Below the pieces are notes generated by a model. That model saw only the letters and a program-made list of their open reading frames with translations. It was not told where the DNA came from and ran no database searches. A program made the translations under genes and the position numbers. Of a DNA stretch of 16,220 nt, positions 7,450-14,923 are shown in pieces. How positions within the stretch are numbered: position 1 is the first letter of the stretch; each line of letters opens with the position of its first letter. Source of the DNA: an uncultured Marinilabiliaceae bacterium (lineage in GTDB: Bacteria > Bacteroidota > Bacteroidia > Bacteroidales > Marinilabiliaceae); NCBI GenBank assembly GCA_905235955.1, contig CAJONN010000019.1, forward strand, positions 1 to 16,220, given 5' to 3'.

Positions 7450-9102
7450 ATGTATAATAAGTTGATAATCGGCGTTTTATGCCTCTTTTTGAGTGCAAAT
7501 TTTATTAAAGCTGAAGAACAAAAAATATATTTTTTTAGTAGTAAAGGTGAAATAGTCCCAGTAGAAAATGGTCTGGTTGAGACCGATTCTGAACTTTTTT
7601 CTTTCTTTTGGAGCAAAGACAATGGATTTATTGCCCCATGGCAGATTATTGTGGCCAACGAACAATATGAAGTTGTTTCTGACGTAGAAGTAGACAATAT
7701 CCCAGCCCATGTTGTTGACATGTCAGAATATGATCAATTGCAAATTGTCATAACCTCAATCAATGGCATGCAAAAGCACTTCAAAGTGCATTATCAGCCA
7801 CCATTCCCGTGGGGCGATCTATTTGGCGCATTGTGCATACTCATTGTCATACTCTACCTCATACATCTTCATATTCAAATGAAGATAACCGAAAAACGCA
7901 ATGCCGAACAAAAAGAACTTTCGAAAACCAAAAAATACGATAGCGCTACTGTGTTGTTCTCTGATATACAAGGCTTTACAAAAATATCGGAGCACATGAA
8001 CCCAGAGCAGCTTGTTGATGAGCTCGATAAATATTTCATCTATTTCGACGAACTTGTAGAGCGTTACGATGTAGAAAAAATCAAAACCATAGGCGATGCC
8101 TACATGTGCGCAGGTGGCGTGCCCAATCTCGATAGTGCCAACCCCATAGAGGTTACACTCGTAGGACTTGAGATGATAAACTATATAAAAGAACGCCAAA
8201 AAAATGGTGCTTTTTGGAATATGCGTGTAGGCATCCATACCGGTCCGCTCGTTTCAGCAGTGTTGGGCAACAAAAAGAAATCGTTCGACATTTGGGGCGA
8301 CTCTGTCAATACAGCCTCACGTATGGAGTCATCGGGTGTGCCGGGCGAAGTAAATATTAGTGGCGATACCTATATTAAAATAGCAGATTATTTTGAGTGT
8401 CAATATCGAGGCAAAATGCCCGTGAAATACAAAGGCGAAATAGATATGTATTTCGTCAAAGGACTAAAACCCGAATTTTCTGAATGTGGCTCAAATTGCA
8501 AACCCAACAAAACACTCATCACACGCATACAAGGCATGAAGGTAGACGATGTGCTCAATGTATTTGAAACACAGCTCAAACAAACGCTCGACGAAGCCTA
8601 CGTGCGTCGCCTCGACATGCTTATGATACAGAGCGAAATGCTTAGCTATGCCGAAGGACTTACACTTACTGAAACCATGTTTGTGAAGCTCACAATGCTA
8701 CATCTCTTCTCGCAAAACGAATGTCCGAAAAACTTCCGCATCAACGCCAACAACCTCATCAAGCGCCTCGACAAAGCTCACTTCGACCATAGCGAAATAG
8801 ATGAACTGCTCAAACTTGTCAACCGAGCAAACATACTGAAAACACCTGAAGGCAAGGTAGAAGAGGTGATATACGATGCATTCTATATGATTTATTGCCG
8901 TAAAGACATAGTCAACGTATTGTCTGATATGCAAATATGCGCAATCAATTCAGGTAAAAACTTCAATAAAAAAGATTGGATCGAGTCGCAGATATTGACA
9001 ATGAAGTCGATAGAATTCAAAACACAACTATCGCGCGAACTGGTTGAAGTGCCACTTGTAGTTCAAAAAAATGAATTTGAACAAATAATTCGACAAATTT
9101 GA
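7450..9102 (+). CDS. Membrane-anchored class III adenylate cyclase with degenerate HD-like C-terminus
   Basis: The enzyme should make cAMP from ATP at the inner membrane. I start at the ATG at 7450 (550 residues) rather than the in-frame TTG at 7414, because a clean signal peptide or first membrane helix then begins at residue 1. A periplasmic region (about 22-118), a transmembrane helix (about 122-143), a short linker and the cyclase domain (about 163-340) follow. Metal ligands are D172 (FSDIQGF) and D216 (IGDAYM). Adenine selectors K212 and D280, with N287 and R291, follow the spacing of mammalian adenylate cyclases, so ATP rather than GTP is the expected substrate. Residues 370-500 are helical and look like an HD domain whose catalytic HD has become HL (418-419). 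The gene is divergent from usp. Confidence 0.9.
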   Translation: MYNKLIIGVLCLFLSANFIKAEEQKIYFFSSKGEIVPVENGLVETDSELFSFFWSKDNGFIAPWQIIVANEQYEVVSDVEVDNIPAHVVDMSEYDQLQIVITSINGMQKHFKVHYQPPFPWGDLFGALCILIVILYLIHLHIQMKITEKRNAEQKELSKTKKYDSATVLFSDIQGFTKISEHMNPEQLVDELDKYFIYFDELVERYDVEKIKTIGDAYMCAGGVPNLDSANPIEVTLVGLEMINYIKERQKNGAFWNMRVGIHTGPLVSAVLGNKKKSFDIWGDSVNTASRMESSGVPGEVNISGDTYIKIADYFECQYRGKMPVKYKGEIDMYFVKGLKPEFSECGSNCKPNKTLITRIQGMKVDDVLNVFETQLKQTLDEAYVRRLDMLMIQSEMLSYAEGLTLTETMFVKLTMLHLFSQNECPKNFRINANNLIKRLDKAHFDHSEIDELLKLVNRANILKTPEGKVEEVIYDAFYMIYCRKDIVNVLSDMQICAINSGKNFNKKDWIESQILTMKSIEFKTQLSRELVEVPLVVQKNEFEQIIRQI

Positions 9103-9127
9103 GATTATTATATTAACGTTTTTTTTT

Positions 9128-9135
9128 TATTTTTG
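9128..9135 (+). promoter_or_regulatory. Possible promoter -7 element of the bactofilin-atp operon
   Basis: TATTTTTG fits TAnnTTTG and lies about 120 bases before the bactofilin ATG, directly after a run of ten T. No TTTG stands at the usual -33 spacing; the nearest (9098-9101) is 26 bases upstream. If real, it gives a long, A/T-rich 5' leader. Confidence 0.35.
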
Positions 9136-9254
9136 TAATTGCGAAAAAACAGAAACATATTGCAAGTTTAAAATTTTTAGTTGTGCTACAAGCAGTATAC
9201 TATTTGGAAGATACTTGCAAAAATTGAGTAAAAACAATCAAAAAAATAGTAAAA

Positions 9255-9635
9255 ATGTCAAAACCATTTGAAGTAGAAAATAAGTTGCCTAATATCATTG
9301 GCTCAGGAACAAAAATCGTAGGCGACATAGATACCAACGGTGATTTGCGCGTTGATGGCGTAATAGAAGGAAACATAGTATCAAAGGGAAAACTTGTTCT
9401 CGGACAAGGTGGTAGCATAAAAGGAACAATCAAATGTGCTAATGCTGAAATATCAGGTTCGTTTGATGGCAAAGTGGAAGTGAGTGAGCTCTTATCGCTC
9501 AAAAACACAGCAACATTCAAAGGTGAAATGACCGTAGCAAAACTCAGCATCGAACCAGGTGCAACATTCAATGGCACTTGCAACATGTCTGACAAAGGTC
9601 GTGCACCAATACAACCCGAACCGGTTAAAAAATAA
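9255..9635 (+). CDS. Bactofilin (polymer-forming cytoskeletal protein)
   Basis: Bactofilins form nucleotide-independent filaments that scaffold envelope enzymes and help set cell shape. The 126 residues hold one bactofilin domain (about 14-112) made of short beta-strand repeats with regular glycines (GTKIVGDIDTNGDLRVDGVI, GSIKGTIKCANAEISGSFDG). The fold is a right-handed beta-helix. Short disordered tails surround it, with a proline-rich C-terminus. The length is typical. There is no transmembrane helix, so membrane contact would come through partners or the N-terminus. It stands first in the ATP synthase cluster, with only 5 bases to the next gene. A gene of this type near atp genes is a recurring arrangement in Bacteroidota as I recall it, but a functional link is not established. 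Confidence 0.92.
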   Translation: MSKPFEVENKLPNIIGSGTKIVGDIDTNGDLRVDGVIEGNIVSKGKLVLGQGGSIKGTIKCANAEISGSFDGKVEVSELLSLKNTATFKGEMTVAKLSIEPGATFNGTCNMSDKGRAPIQPEPVKK

Positions 9636-9640
9636 TAGCA

Positions 9641-10006
9641 TTGAAATTCGCAGTAGTGTCAGCGGTTCTACTCTTGTCAGAGTGGTTGGTAGTGTGGTAC
9701 GTATCAGACGACACAGACCTCTGGCGCCTGACCTTGGTAGGCATAGTGCCACTACTGCTCGAATGCCTTAAAAATACAATGTTGCGCTTGCGTTGGCCTC
9801 GGCAGTGGGCTACAACATTGGTATACGACTTAGCAGTAGAGCTGATCAGATACATATTAATAGTATTGTCGCTATTATTGCTTACATCGTTTTTGAGTAG
9901 AGAAATGTCGTTGTATGCATTGTTATTTTGTAGCAACTTTTTGTTGGTACTTATCGTAAATGCATTAACTCATTTTGAGATAAAAACACAACAAGAGAAA
10001 ATATGA
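9641..10006 (+). CDS. Small four-helix membrane protein, AtpI-like
   Basis: The 121-residue protein is very hydrophobic, with about four membrane segments at roughly 3-21, 28-47, 64-84 and 89-111. Basic residues in the central loop (RLRWPRQW) and C-terminus suggest cytoplasmic faces. It starts with TTG at 9641, 5 bases after the bactofilin stop; no ATG fits until deep in the second helix. Its stop overlaps the atpB start (ATGA at 10003-10006), so it is translationally coupled to the ATP synthase. Position and topology fit AtpI, a poorly conserved subunit thought to help c-ring assembly or Mg2+ supply, but I see no decisive motif. Calling it AtpI-like rests on context. Confidence 0.7.
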   Translation: MKFAVVSAVLLLSEWLVVWYVSDDTDLWRLTLVGIVPLLLECLKNTMLRLRWPRQWATTLVYDLAVELIRYILIVLSLLLLTSFLSREMSLYALLFCSNFLLVLIVNALTHFEIKTQQEKI

Positions 10007-11061
10007 AACAGTTAGCATTCTTACTGTTATTATCAATAACTTTTTGCACACTGCCACAGCAAGCTATGGCACAAGAAGAAGTATCTGATAGCTCAACAGT
10101 TGCAGCGGACGAACCCGAAGCAATTGATATGAATAAGCTCATTAGTCATCATATTTCTAACTCTCACTCGTGGAGCATTTTTGGCTATAAAAACGAAGAA
10201 GGTGAAGAGGTAGAAGTGAAATTGCACTTGCCCGTAATGGCTTATTACAAAGGCGATTTTCTCTTTACCACATCTGATAGCTTTGAAGATGGTGCAAAAT
10301 TAGAACACAATGGCAATGTCTATTATCTCGACGATGAACACCTACGTGTAGAAGGTAGCAACGAAGCTCCATTCGACTTCTCGCTCACTCGCAACGTAGT
10401 GTCAATGTTGCTTAGTTGTGCCATCTTGTTGCTTGTATTTGTTGGTACAGCACGCTCATATAAAAAGAGTAGCGTGCCACGTGGTAGGCATTCGCTTGTA
10501 GAGATGATGGTATTATTTGTAAAAGATATAGCCGACGAACAAATAGGCAAAGAAAAGTCGGGCAAATATACCAACTATCTGCTCACACTATTTTTCTTTA
10601 TTTGGTTCAATAATATTATTGGTCTGATACCATTCTTCCCGGGTTCGTCAAACCTATCGGGCAACATATCATTCACCTCAATATTGGCAATATTTACATT
10701 CATTCTTACCAACTGGAATGGTAGTAAAGCCTATTGGAAACACAACTTTACCGTTCCGGGCGTGCCAGCACTCATGAAGGTGATACTGATACCTGTAGAG
10801 ATAATAAGTATGTTTACTAAGCCATTTACTCTTCTCGTCCGTTTGTTTGCTAATATCACTGGCGGACATATATTGGTGCTTAGCCTCTTTTCTATCATAT
10901 TTATTGTTCACTCGTATGCAATGGCAATACCCTCAGTGCTATTAGCATTTATGATATTTGCACTTGAGCTAATATTTGGTGCATTGCAAGCATACATTTT
11001 CACACTTTTGTCAGCCCTATATATAGGTTTGGCAACCAACCAAGAAGATCATCACGAATAA
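10003..11061 (+). CDS. atpB: F-type ATP synthase subunit a
   Basis: Subunit a provides the two half-channels through which protons reach the c-ring. The 352 residues are longer than the E. coli protein (271) because of a cleavable signal peptide (1-24, AMA|QEE) and an extracytoplasmic region of about 100 residues (25-128). Several membrane helices follow. The essential arginine is R280 in LLVRLFANITGGH. H289 stands where E. coli has E219, and E322 stands seven residues before Q329 (LQAYIF), where E. coli has H245. This His/Glu pair is swapped, as in mitochondrial enzymes. The start overlaps the upstream stop (ATGA), indicating coupling. It is the first core gene of atpBEFHAG. Confidence 0.96.
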   Translation: MKQLAFLLLLSITFCTLPQQAMAQEEVSDSSTVAADEPEAIDMNKLISHHISNSHSWSIFGYKNEEGEEVEVKLHLPVMAYYKGDFLFTTSDSFEDGAKLEHNGNVYYLDDEHLRVEGSNEAPFDFSLTRNVVSMLLSCAILLLVFVGTARSYKKSSVPRGRHSLVEMMVLFVKDIADEQIGKEKSGKYTNYLLTLFFFIWFNNIIGLIPFFPGSSNLSGNISFTSILAIFTFILTNWNGSKAYWKHNFTVPGVPALMKVILIPVEIISMFTKPFTLLVRLFANITGGHILVLSLFSIIFIVHSYAMAIPSVLLAFMIFALELIFGALQAYIFTLLSALYIGLATNQEDHHE

Positions 11062-11092
11062 TCAACTAAAAAAATATTAATCAACTAAAAAA
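11059..11092 (+). repeat. 15-bp direct repeat in atpB-atpE gap
   Basis: TAATCAACTAAAAAA occurs at 11059-11073 and again at 11078-11092, a period of 19 bases. The first copy contains the atpB stop codon, and the second ends 8 bases before the atpE ATG. The A-rich leader may raise translation of subunit c, which is needed in many copies; that is inference. Confidence 0.7.
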
Positions 11093-11100
11093 TTAAAGCT

Positions 11101-11298
11101 ATGAATCTAGTAAGTGTAGGTTTGGGTTTGATAGTTATCGGTATCGGTATCGGCATCGGTAACATTGGTAGGTCAGCACTTGACGCAATGGCACGTCAAC
11201 CAGAAATGGCCAGCAAAATACAATCAGCCATGCTTATCGCAGCAGGTATGGTTGAAGGTGCAGGCCTCTTTGCCATTGTGATAGCGATGATAAAATAA
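11101..11298 (+). CDS. atpE: F-type ATP synthase subunit c
   Basis: This is the ring-forming proteolipid that carries protons through the membrane. The 65-residue hairpin is short for the family (E. coli 79). Helix 1 contains the glycine pattern GIGIGIGNIG (14-23), the polar loop is ARQPE (31-35), and the ion-binding carboxylate in helix 2 is E52 in MVEGAGLF. The residues after E52 are Gly-Ala-Gly, without the Ser/Thr seen in Na+-binding rings. Helix 1 has no partner Gln, so a proton-driven ring is expected. The start at 11101 is the only ATG that gives a full helix 1, and it follows an A-rich leader with a direct repeat. It sits between atpB and atpF as in other bacteria. Confidence 0.95.
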   Translation: MNLVSVGLGLIVIGIGIGIGNIGRSALDAMARQPEMASKIQSAMLIAAGMVEGAGLFAIVIAMIK

Positions 11299-11319
11299 CA
11301 ATCGAAAACAAGACAGTTT

Positions 11320-11814
11320 ATGGATCTTTTATCTCCAGAACCGGGATTAGTCATTTGGTCTGGCGCCACCTTCTTGGTGCTCGTGTTTGTTCTTGGCAAA
11401 TTTGCATGGAATCCGATGCTCGGAGCCATCAAAGAGCGTGAGGACAAAATAGAGAGCGCTCTGAAAGCAGCAGCTGCTGCTGAGCAAGAGTACAAGAAGA
11501 TAGAAGAAGCAAAGGCCAAGATGGAAGCCGAATCTCGACTCGAGCGCGAAAAAATCTTAAAAGAAGCGCGCGCGATGAAAGATTCGATCATAGAAGAAGC
11601 CCGTCAGCAGGCCATAGCTGCTGCCGAAAAGGTAAGTGCCGATGCTCGTGCCCAAATAGCAAAAGAGACGGCCGATGCTAAGGCTGAACTGAAAAAACAA
11701 GTTGCAAAGTTGTCTGTAGAGATAGCTGGTCGCATCTTGGCTGAAGACCTGCAAACCACTGGTAAGCAGGAGAAATTAATAGAAAAATACCTCAACGAAA
11801 GCAATTTCAATTAA
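11320..11814 (+). CDS. atpF: F-type ATP synthase subunit b
   Basis: This is the peripheral stalk subunit that holds F1 against the rotating ring. The 164 residues have one N-terminal membrane helix (about 9-27: GLVIWSGATFLVLVFVLGKF) followed by WNPM and the conserved IKERE turn. A long charged, alanine-rich coiled coil (about 38-145) follows. The length is normal. Only one b-type gene is seen, so the stalk is probably a b2 homodimer. It starts 21 bases after atpE and stops 12 bases before atpH. Confidence 0.95.
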   Translation: MDLLSPEPGLVIWSGATFLVLVFVLGKFAWNPMLGAIKEREDKIESALKAAAAAEQEYKKIEEAKAKMEAESRLEREKILKEARAMKDSIIEEARQQAIAAAEKVSADARAQIAKETADAKAELKKQVAKLSVEIAGRILAEDLQTTGKQEKLIEKYLNESNFN

Positions 11815-11826
11815 TAGGTGTAAGCA

Positions 11827-12363
11827 ATGGATGGTGGACTCATAGCAAGGCGATATGCCACTGTATTATATGAATATGGTGCCGAAAAAGGCGAAACAAA
11901 CCGTATTTATGACGATGTGAATATGATACGAAGTGCTTTTGCTGAAAATAGCAAAGCTAAAGAGATGCTCGCTTCGCCACTGCAAAAAGTGTCGGTAAAA
12001 AAAGCATTCCTTCAGTCGGTTTTTGGCAAAAAAATATCAGCACAATCATCAGAATTTATACAGTTTGTGGCAGATAAAGGACGCATTGGTATGATTGACG
12101 AGATACTCAGAGTTTACCAAATTGTCTACAAAGAGCACAACGGTATCAAAACAGCCGAAGTGACAACCGCCCAAGAACTTGCATCTGACAAGAAGCAAGA
12201 GTTTCAGGCTCAACTTGAAAAAAAGTTGGGCTCGAAGGTTGAAACAAACTTTAGCACCGATGCTTCGCTAATAGGCGGAGTGGTGATAAGGGTCGATGGG
12301 AAACAACTTGACTGTAGCGTTGCTCGCCAATTGGCTGATATTGAGAAAAAGTTGATGGTATAA
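11827..12363 (+). CDS. atpH: F-type ATP synthase subunit delta
   Basis: This subunit (OSCP family) joins the peripheral stalk to the top of the alpha3-beta3 head. The 178 residues show the N-terminal helical domain starting [14 protein letters not shown] (5-18). The C-terminal family segment around 144-170 reads [22 protein letters not shown]. Length and order (between atpF and atpA) are standard. The start at 11827 is the ATG just before the conserved helix. An A-rich gap of 19 bases separates it from atpA. Confidence 0.95.
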   Translation: MDGGLIARRYATVLYEYGAEKGETNRIYDDVNMIRSAFAENSKAKEMLASPLQKVSVKKAFLQSVFGKKISAQSSEFIQFVADKGRIGMIDEILRVYQIVYKEHNGIKTAEVTTAQELASDKKQEFQAQLEKKLGSKVETNFSTDASLIGGVVIRVDGKQLDCSVARQLADIEKKLMV

Positions 12364-12382
12364 AACTAAAAAAACAAAGTAC

Positions 12383-13960
12383 ATGGAAAACATAAAAGCC
12401 TCAGAAGTTTCAAGCCTTCTCAAACAACAGTTGGAGAAGTTTGAGTCTTCATTGAACATGGAGGAGGTTGGCACTGTACTGAGTGTTGGCGACGGCATAG
12501 CTCAAGCCTATGGGCTTGACAATGTGCAAGCCAATGAGCTTGTTGAGATAGGCGAGGCTACGGGCATCGTGATGAACCTTGAGCAAGACCATGTTGGTAT
12601 AGTGCTTATGGGCAATGTAGACTCTGTGAAAGAGGGCGACACGGTGAAGCGTACAGGCCGAATAGCTTCTATCAGAGTAGGCGATGGCATTATTGGTCGA
12701 GTGGTCAATCCACTTGGTGAACCTATCGATGGCAAAGGCACTATCTCTGGACAGCTCTATGAAATGCCTCTCGAACGCAAGGCACCTCAAGTGCTTTTCC
12801 GTCAGCCAGTAAAAGAACCTCTACAGACCGGTCTGAAGGCTATCGACTCAATGATTCCTATCGGACGCGGACAGCGTGAGCTCATTATTGGTGACCGCCA
12901 AACTGGTAAAACAGCTATTGCTATTGATACCATCCTCAACCAAAAGAGTTTCTACGACGCTGGCAAACCTGTATATTGCATCTATGTGGCTACAGGTCAG
13001 AAGGGATCAACTGTGGCTCAGATAGTCAACACACTTGAAAAACATGGTGCAATGGCTTATACTACCGTAGTGTCGGCTACAGCATCTGACTCAGCAGCCA
13101 TGCAGTTCTATTCGCCATTTGCTGGAGCTGCTATTGGTGAATATTTCCGCGATTCTGGTCGTGCAGCACTCATTATTTATGACGATTTGTCGAAGCAGGC
13201 TGTAGCATATCGCGAGGTGTCGTTGCTATTGCGTCGTCCACCCGGACGTGAAGCATATCCGGGCGATGTGTTCTACTTGCATTCACGCTTGCTCGAACGT
13301 GCCGCTAAGATTATTGATAACGATGAGATAGCTAAGAATATGAACGACTTGCCTGACTCTATCAAACCGATAGTGAAGGGTGGTGGCTCGCTCACTGCAC
13401 TCCCTATCATTGAGACACAAGCAGGTGACGTTTCAGCATATATTCCAACCAACGTTATTTCTATTACCGACGGTCAGATATTCCTCGAAGGCTCGCTCTT
13501 CAACGCGGGTGTTCGCCCTGCAATCAACGTAGGTATATCAGTGTCGCGTGTGGGCGGTAGTGCTCAGATAAAGTCGATGAAGAAGGTGGCAGGTACACTC
13601 AAACTCGACCAAGCACAGTTCCGCGAACTCGAAGCCTTTTCTAAGTTTAGCTCAGACCTTGATGCATCAACAATGGCTGTGCTCGACAAAGGTCGAAAGA
13701 ACGTAGAACTATTGAAGCAACCTCAATATTCGCCCGTATCGGTAGAGAAACAAGTTGCTGTTATTTATTGTGGAACAAAGGGCTTGATGCGCAATATACC
13801 TATTGCCACTGTGCCCGATTTTGAAAAAGCATTCATTGAAGAGCTTGAACTTACTCACAAGGATACGCTCGAGGCAATAGCTCAGGGCAAGATTGATGAC
13901 AGCATAACAAGTGTGCTGGAGCAAGTGGCTAAGCAGGTGAGTGCCCGATTCGAAAAATAA
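12383..13960 (+). CDS. atpA: F-type ATP synthase subunit alpha
   Basis: Alpha forms the regulatory, non-catalytic half of the alpha3-beta3 hexamer. The 525-residue protein is of normal length. The N-terminal beta-barrel (about 27-95), P-loop GDRQTGKT (170-177), the segment [20 protein letters not shown] and the region [20 protein letters not shown], which supplies the arginine reaching into the beta catalytic site, are all present. The C-terminal helical domain ends ARFEK. Catalysis needs subunit beta, whose gene is not in the window. Spacing to atpG is 15 bases. Confidence 0.98.
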   Translation: MENIKASEVSSLLKQQLEKFESSLNMEEVGTVLSVGDGIAQAYGLDNVQANELVEIGEATGIVMNLEQDHVGIVLMGNVDSVKEGDTVKRTGRIASIRVGDGIIGRVVNPLGEPIDGKGTISGQLYEMPLERKAPQVLFRQPVKEPLQTGLKAIDSMIPIGRGQRELIIGDRQTGKTAIAIDTILNQKSFYDAGKPVYCIYVATGQKGSTVAQIVNTLEKHGAMAYTTVVSATASDSAAMQFYSPFAGAAIGEYFRDSGRAALIIYDDLSKQAVAYREVSLLLRRPPGREAYPGDVFYLHSRLLERAAKIIDNDEIAKNMNDLPDSIKPIVKGGGSLTALPIIETQAGDVSAYIPTNVISITDGQIFLEGSLFNAGVRPAINVGISVSRVGGSAQIKSMKKVAGTLKLDQAQFRELEAFSKFSSDLDASTMAVLDKGRKNVELLKQPQYSPVSVEKQVAVIYCGTKGLMRNIPIATVPDFEKAFIEELELTHKDTLEAIAQGKIDDSITSVLEQVAKQVSARFEK

Positions 13961-13975
13961 GCAATATCAATAGCC

Positions 13976-14860
13976 ATGGCTAATTTGAAAGGCATACGAC
14001 TACGCATCAATTCGGTGCGGACTACACGTCAGGTAACCAGTGCAATGAAGATGGTTTCGGCGGCAAAACTCAACAAAGCACAAAGCGATGTAGAGCACGT
14101 CAGACCATTTGTGGGCAAGTTGCTTGAGATAGTCAACTTCCTTGGCAATTCGGTTGACGGGGTGAGGAATGATTTTGCTAATTTCCGTGTTAGCCAAAAG
14201 GGTAAAATACTGATAGTTCCTATTGCCTCCAACAAGGGCTTGGCCGGAGCATTCAGTTCCAATGTGGCTAAAGAGGTTGATAGGCTTGTCAAGACTGACT
14301 TTGCCGATGCCTATGCACGTGGTGAGGTTGAGTTTATAGCTATTGGCAAGCAAGTGGCTAAAGGCTTGACGGCACGTGGACTGTCGCTGAAGAAAGACTT
14401 CAATGCGTTGTTTGATGCTTTGTCGTTGCAAGCAGTTTATGACATTGCTGATGAACTGAATAAGGCTTTTGTAAGTGGCGAATACAGAGAAATTCATTTG
14501 GTTTATAATGAGTTTGTCAACAAATCAGTTCAGCGTGTGACGGCTAAGCAATATTTGCCTATTACACTTACAGCTACTGAAACAACCAACAATCAGTTGC
14601 TCGACTTCATTGTAGAGCCAAACAAGGCTGAGGTGTTGCAAGATCTTCTTCCGCAAGCTATTCGTACTACGTTGTACGCCGTTATTCTTGACTCGATAGC
14701 ATCAGAGCATAGCGCCCGAATGACATCGATGAGTAAGGCTACCGATAATGCTACTGAATTGCTCAAAGATCTTCAGCTACAATACAATAAGGCTCGTCAG
14801 GGCGCTATTACCAATGAGTTGATAGAGATTGTAAGTGGTGCTGAAGCTCTAAATAACTAA
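13976..14860 (+). CDS. atpG: F-type ATP synthase subunit gamma
   Basis: Gamma is the central rotating shaft inside the alpha3-beta3 head. The 294 residues show the two long terminal helices. The N-terminal one contains RINSVRTTRQVTSAMKMVSA (8-27). The C-terminal one begins near SEHSARMTSMSKATDNA and ends in the family signature RQGAITNELIEIVSGAEAL. A Rossmann-like middle domain lies between. The length is normal. It is the last gene of the cluster and is followed 24 bases later by a hairpin terminator. No atpD or atpC follows, unlike the common bacterial order. Confidence 0.97.
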   Translation: MANLKGIRLRINSVRTTRQVTSAMKMVSAAKLNKAQSDVEHVRPFVGKLLEIVNFLGNSVDGVRNDFANFRVSQKGKILIVPIASNKGLAGAFSSNVAKEVDRLVKTDFADAYARGEVEFIAIGKQVAKGLTARGLSLKKDFNALFDALSLQAVYDIADELNKAFVSGEYREIHLVYNEFVNKSVQRVTAKQYLPITLTATETTNNQLLDFIVEPNKAEVLQDLLPQAIRTTLYAVILDSIASEHSARMTSMSKATDNATELLKDLQLQYNKARQGAITNELIEIVSGAEALNN

Positions 14861-14884
14861 CACAGATAGTAAAAAATGTTCTTG

Positions 14885-14923
14885 AAGCGCATTTTGCCAT
14901 TGAGGTGAGATGCGCTTTTCTTT
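14885..14923 (+). terminator. Intrinsic terminator after atpG (possibly bidirectional)
   Basis: An 8-bp stem AAGCGCAT / ATGCGCTT pairs 14885-14892 with 14910-14917 around a 17-base loop and is followed by TTTTCTTT. On the opposite strand the same stem is followed, after a few bases, by TTTTTT, so it may also end the glycosyltransferase transcript. Confidence 0.8.

Noticed and set aside
9103..9134. Terminator after the cyclase gene
   Set aside because: A T10 run follows the stop codon, but the only upstream pairing is a short A/T stem, too weak to call.
11101..11298. Sodium-driven c-ring
   Set aside because: The Gln in helix 1 and the Ser/Thr after the carboxylate that form the Na+ site are absent.
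14000..14497. 165-codon minus-strand open frame inside atpG
   Set aside because: It is antisense to well-conserved gamma sequence and has no recognisable domain.
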